In this document: positions 59,821-64,000 of the stretch, piece after piece
Position numbering within the stretch: the first letter of the stretch is position 1
Layout of the letters: every line of letters begins with the position of its first letter
Assembly (NCBI RefSeq): GCF_002104995.1
Contig: NW_024468272.1
Location: 32,173-96,172 of the forward strand
Length of the DNA stretch: 64,000 nucleotides
DNA from: Linderina pennispora
Lineage: Eukaryota; Kickxellomycota; Kickxellomycetes; Kickxellales; Kickxellaceae
Direction: 5' to 3'
Made by a program: the position numbers and the translations under genes
Notes under the pieces: model-generated
What the model saw: only the letters and a program-made list of their open reading frames with translations
The model's database searches: none
Told to the model about the DNA's origin: nothing

Positions 59821-60469
59821 ATGAGCGAGTTTGAGTCTCTTCTGTTTCTCTCCAAGGAGGTGTTCGTGTATCAGATCCCGCCGCGGCAGGCCAACGCCGG
59901 ATACCGTGCGACAGAATGGGACGTAGATAATCCGATATTCAAGGCCCGACTGCGCGTGCTGCTGGCCGGCGAGGAAAAGTGCGTGGTGCGGCTCGAGGAC
60001 AAGGGCACAGGCGAGCTGTTTGCTGCCTGCCCCGTCGACCCCAAGGGTCTGGCCGTTGAGCAAGGTGCTGGACTCGAGTCGGTACTTTGTGCTGCGTGTG
60101 CAGGACGAGGCCACCGGCAGCAAAATGTACATTGGGATTGGATTCCTCGACCGCTCTGAGGCATTCGACTTCAACGTTGCTCTGGAGGACTTCCGCCGAT
60201 CGCTGGTTCCCGCTGAGACTGGCGGCTCTGGGAATGCCAGCGGTGCCACTGCGCTGGCCGCTGAGCCGAAGCTGGATTTTTCGCTCAAGCCCGACCAGAA
60301 GATCACTGTCAAGATGGCTGGATTCAAGAAGAAACCTGCTGCGTCCGGACAGACTCCGGCCAGCAGCGTCGTCGGACAACCCATTCTTCATTCCGCCGCC
60401 ACCGCCGCCGGCGGGTGGCCGTCGATAGACAACCCCCTCCTCTGCCTCTTACGACGCCTAGCGGCCTGA
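59821..60469 (+). CDS. NECAP-family endocytic adaptor, with two frame breaks
   Basis: NECAP proteins bind the AP-2 alpha ear and regulate clathrin-coated vesicle formation. From the ATG at 59821 the frame reads MSEFESLLFLSKEVFVYQIP, then WDVDNPIFKARLRVL, and is correct to AVE (about 60060). It then shifts by one base: dropping the C at 60061 gives KVLDSSRYFVLRVQD, then MYIGIGFLDRSEAFDFNVAL, the heart of the PHear domain. Near 60370 a second one-base shift leads to DNPFFIPPPPPPAGGRR, a Pro-rich tail as expected for NECAP, before stops at about 60430-60469. Each break is one base and the domain is otherwise perfect. The C-terminal end is therefore uncertain. Confidence 0.82.
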
Positions 60470-60596
60470 TCTTGCAAAAAAAAAAAAAAATACAGTACTT
60501 GCTAGCACCCTCTAGACTGACGTGCTGTGTAGGCGAAAGGTTCAAATGTATATGTAAATTGATAGAAAATTAGTGTACATGGCTTATAGGGAATGC

Positions 60597-61983
60597 TTAG
60601 TTGTTTTTGTCCTCGCGGATGTGCTCCTGCAGGGTCTCAATAGCACCCTTGGCACCGGAGTACGCACACGTAGATGCCAAGACCCATGATGCAGACGCCC
60701 GACAATGAGCTGGTACCAGGTCACGCGGCTCCAGCCGAGCAGCTTCAGGTAGCAGGCAACAGGCACGATGAACAGCAGAATCGACGTGCTGAATGCACCG
60801 ACCAGCGAGATGATATCGCCAAAGTACGGGATCACGATGGCAATGGCGGTCATGATGCCAAAGAAGATTGTGCGGAAGATGAACCGGCCAATGAACTCCT
60901 TGACACGGCCAAGCTTCTCCTTGGTGACACCCAGGGCAAGCTCGAGCTCAAGCGACAGCGACGCTGTCATGACCGGCGCGGCAAAGATTACATGCATGGC
61001 AATCAGGATCTGGGCAGCCTTGGTAGCAGCGTTGTGCGGCAGGTTGTCGAGCACGGGCGAGACGACCTGGTCGCCGAACGCCCAGTAGCCGACTGTGGCG
61101 ATAAAGACGTATGTGCCTGTCACGACCGTCATGGCCGAGCCAAGAACGCGGCTCCACATGTTCGGATTCTTCATGCTGGCCTCAACACCAGGCATCACAA
61201 CTACGGCACAGAACGAGAACGAGATACTGGTCAGAGCCAGAGGAACCCCGCTGCCGATGGCCGACTGATGCGTGGCCTTGTGGTGCTCGAATGGGACGTT
61301 GCCGTCTCCCTTGTACGGATACATGAACGACTGGATAATGGCAATGAGGATGGTGACGATGCTGGTGGCAAAGGCCCAGCAGCGAGAGGATGGCGGCTTC
61401 CGACATCTGCTTCAGGGAGATCGTGGCCAGCCACATGACCAGAGCGCAGATAACCATCCAGGTAGTCTTGCCGATGTCGTGGCCGTCGGCCATGGCAATA
61501 GTGTGGAAGCTGGTGCCCGACAGGATGATGTAGTCGCCGACAATACCGATTACGTAGATGGCATGGAAAAAGTAGATGATGAGACGTCCGGGGAGGCCGA
61601 AGGCTGCCTGGCCGATCTGGTTTAAAGTTGCGCACCTTGTTGCCGCTCATCATGTACAGCGACTTGATGACGAGCATGCCCGTGTATGTGCCGATGATGC
61701 CCGACATGATCACGAGCAGCAGTCCGATCCAGCCAGACTGCTTAAGAGTCAGCGGCAGCTGCAGACTGCCCGATCCGATGATGACACAGCAGATGGTCGC
61801 AAATGCGCCAAAGGTCGAGCCTTTGCGCTCGGCCTGGCCCTCGGCGCGCTTGGGCACAGTGCTGAGATCCGAGTTGCTGTCGCTGGCCCCAACAGCGCCG
61901 GCGCCCTTGTCGTCGCTAAAGGAGAGGTTCCAGCCACCATTCCCATTTGAGGAGCCTGCTGTCTTGAAGCGGGGAAGATGCAT
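60597..61983 (-). CDS. Amino-acid transporter of the AAAP family (PF01490 type), with several frame breaks
   Basis: AAAP transporters move amino acids across plasma or vacuolar membranes. From the ATG at 61983 an acidic N-tail leads to TM1 (TICCVIIGSGSLQLPLTLKQ, the conserved GxGxLxLP region). Near 61621-61623 an extra base in a TTT run breaks the frame; the next frame continues QIGQAAFGLPGRLIIYFFHA. Near 61375-61377 a base is missing in a GGG/CCC run; the sequence then continues AFATSIVTILIAIIQSFMYP and runs intact through the remaining helices to about 60700. Two more single-base shifts near 60698 and 60660 affect the end; allowing for them the protein would end ETLQEHIREDKNN at 60597-60599. 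All breaks are single-base and three are in short homopolymers. Vacuolar (Avt-like) or plasma-membrane location cannot be told. Confidence 0.82.
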
Positions 61984-64000
61984 TATTTAACCAGCGTGTT
62001 CGAGAGTGGATGCAATACTGTATACCCGCGTGAGCAAAATTAATAGTGTACGAGAAATGCGCGGATGAAATAGCACGGATAGCACGAGGAATTCTAGTTG
62101 TAGTTGCCGGAGTAGAACTGCTGTCGCTTTGCATTGCTGACCAGGCCGCAGACGCCTCGTTATATACGCGATCGGAAACGGCTGGCCGTGCTCCCCTCCA
62201 TCCCCTTATCGCCCTCCGCCAAATCGAAGACAGTGAATATGAAAGGGGGAGCCGTAGAGCGTGTGAGAACACTTGCCCACTGGCCCCACCTCCCCGTCCC
62301 TTTTCGGCTGTGTATTGGCGAAGGGCATGGAGGAATGTGCCACGCATTGCGGCGGATCCCTGGTGTTCTATACTGCGACGCTCGGCTACTTTGCCTTTTT
62401 TCTCTTTCGTTGCTGCTGATAGTCGAGCCACCCAAAAACGGACTCCAGCATTTCCATCTTTGGGTATTATCCGCAATGGCCAGCGCGCCCAAGACCACCG
62501 TTTTCCAGTAAAGGGGCGAGGATTCGCCAGAGGACAGATTCGGTCATAGTCGATCCTGTCCTACCGAACAGTATGCGACAAGCTGTGCACTGGACGGTGG
62601 AAAAAATGTTCTGCTTTCACAGCGCAGCCGCCGGTCGCCATAGGTCAACTGACCTATATGGCAGCCCGTCCACTCCGGTTGCCCAATGAGTCGCACATTG
62701 CGTCAGGCTCGTGGCAGGCATGGTTATAGCTCAGCTGCCAAGCGTGCTCTCCCCCCAACATGATAAGATTAGTGTGAGCTGATCACGCCTTGACGAGCTC
62801 CTGCTGACTACTGCCAATGGCCAAATACACAGCTGGACGCCATCCTCAGGTGTACAGTAAACTCAATCGACTTCCCAGAACATCAGCCATGACGACATGC
62901 TGATTGCGAGACCCGCAGCCTCGATTCGTGGTCCAGATCTTTGGGGTATGGGGAGGAGCGCAAAACAGCTAATGTACCTGGGTCTTGGGTGATCTGGCTC
63001 CAGAGCCCTCCCACCATTTTGTTGAGCTGAACTGGCTCGCAGTTGCGTGACAGTGTGGGCTGCCTTTTTTTTTTCAACAGGTTCCACTGTTGGCCGGCTG
63101 CGGCGCTGGCTCGGAGGATGTGTGGCAGAGGAAATTGTTGCGCACTGTCAAAGCCCGCACCTGCATAATCGACTGCACGCTTATCGGCCCCTAGTGGCGC
63201 TCAGGCATTATCAGTCCTACAGGGGAATCTTCGGGGATTTTTTCTTTCTGATAATGCGCCGAAATAGTCTGCTGTTCCATGTGTTGATCCTGTCCAACTA
63301 GAGACACTGAATAGCAATTCTGGTGTGGGTATACGGCGAATATACAGATCGGCTACAAAAAAGCTGCCTTTCAAAGAGCTCCTCGCAGATAAGGGAGCCG
63401 TAAAAGTAGCAGTAGACCGCTCTGTCCTCCCGTTCTATAGCGTGTTCTGTCACAATTAATACGGGCAATCTCCAAACAAAAGACGCCTCTGTGCGTCTCA
63501 GAAGGATTGCTAGATCGTGGACAGATGGCGGTCACGAGTGTCGGAATGTATCTGGTACCAGGTGAGGTTGGCGTTCGATGACAACTAGCCGTGATAGCGA
63601 ACGATCTGCTGCTCACATATGCTAATGTGTGGGGGTACATCGGCGCATTTGCATCGTGTGCGGGTGCGACCATATCTGCTGTTGAAGCAGTAGTTCGTTG
63701 GTCGTTCGGGAACAATAGCACTCGCAGATGCGGGCTTCAGCATTCAATAGACCCAGTGCCCTGGCTGAGGTATGTCCGCATATCTTGGTGGCAGTGCTAT
63801 CCCATCGTTGCGACTCGGCTCGTGCTGAGCGGTTTGTGCCAGCCGGTCCGTCAACGGTAGTAAAGTGGTGGGAGATAGTGCTGCGCAGTTTTGGTAATTG
63901 AGCTGCAGCCCAGTGGCTGAAAAAAAAAAAAGGACACTCTGAGTTACTATTAGGGTCCAGGATCGTTCTTTGGGCTGCTGCAATCCGGTTTTGCTGCTGT
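61984..64000. other. Right-hand flank without a recognised gene
   Basis: 2 kb beyond the transporter start. The first few hundred bases are its promoter. Open frames of up to 186 codons (62046-62549 plus, 61916-62476 minus) overlap each other and show no family motif. Nothing supported in 62.6-64 kb. Confidence 0.35.

Noticed and set aside
62046-62549. Open frame of 167 codons upstream of the amino-acid transporter
   Set aside because: It overlaps an equally long antisense frame, has no family motif, and lies where the transporter promoter must be.
62715-62800. Possible tRNA (tatagctcagctgccaagcg resembles an A box)
   Set aside because: No B box (GGTTCGAxTCC) at the right distance, and no cloverleaf stems could be drawn.

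Overview
The window is eukaryotic nuclear DNA, almost certainly fungal. It carries a GT15 mannosyltransferase, a Pmp3-type proteolipid, an Hsp31-like DJ-1 protein, Alr/Mnr2-like CorA channels, Dbp9, a Gtr2-type Rag GTPase and a ten-finger TFIIIA. Genes are GC-rich, long and mostly intronless, and tightly packed: several convergent pairs leave only about 25 bases between stop codons. The mix of divergent F-box/LRR-like proteins, tandem CorA paralogues and metazoan-like genes (TMEM135, CLPTM1, NECAP, METTL16, a PX-AGC kinase) suggests an early-diverging zygomycete-grade fungus, perhaps Kickxellomycotina. That placement is an inference.

Layout. 1-12.3 kb: ARP8 (5' end cut by the window edge), a mitochondrial PPR protein ending in a LYR-motif domain, DBP9, METTL16, a TMEM135-like protein and an F-box-like protein. 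12.7-18.8 kb: three adjacent genes (RBM39-like splicing factor, NRAMP metal transporter, SPT6) that are recognisable but broken by many small frame changes. 19.2-24.2 kb: three tandem, decayed copies of a BAHD-type acyltransferase on the minus strand. 26.1-34.8 kb: Hsp31-like DJ-1 protein, CorA paralogue 1, a membrane alpha/beta-hydrolase-fold protein without its catalytic serine, CorA paralogue 2. 34.9-38.0 kb: AT-rich island with a 228-bp-arm foldback repeat and a decayed Tc1/mariner-like transposase. 38.0-47.9 kb: PMP3-like, COA4, a chromo-like protein, TFIIIA, GTR2, KRE2/MNT1-like mannosyltransferase, CorA paralogue 3, a second F-box-like protein. 49.2-55.3 kb: HSL-type hydrolase, a deleted GT15 copy, a PX-AGC kinase. 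57.5-62.0 kb: CLPTM1, NECAP and an AAAP amino-acid transporter, each with single-base frame breaks. 62-64 kb: nothing recognised.

Themes. There is no single operon-like system. The clearest links are three CorA-family proteins within 19 kb, all lacking the Met of the GMN signature, plus an NRAMP gene in the same window (divalent-metal handling); two mitochondrial genes (PPR-LYR and COA4); and membrane trafficking and signalling genes (NECAP, CLPTM1, GTR2, PX-AGC kinase). Frame breaks cluster at 12.7-18.8 kb and 57.5-62 kb. Several fall in short homopolymers and leave conserved residues intact, so consensus error must be excluded before calling gene loss. No tRNA, rRNA or CRISPR array was seen.
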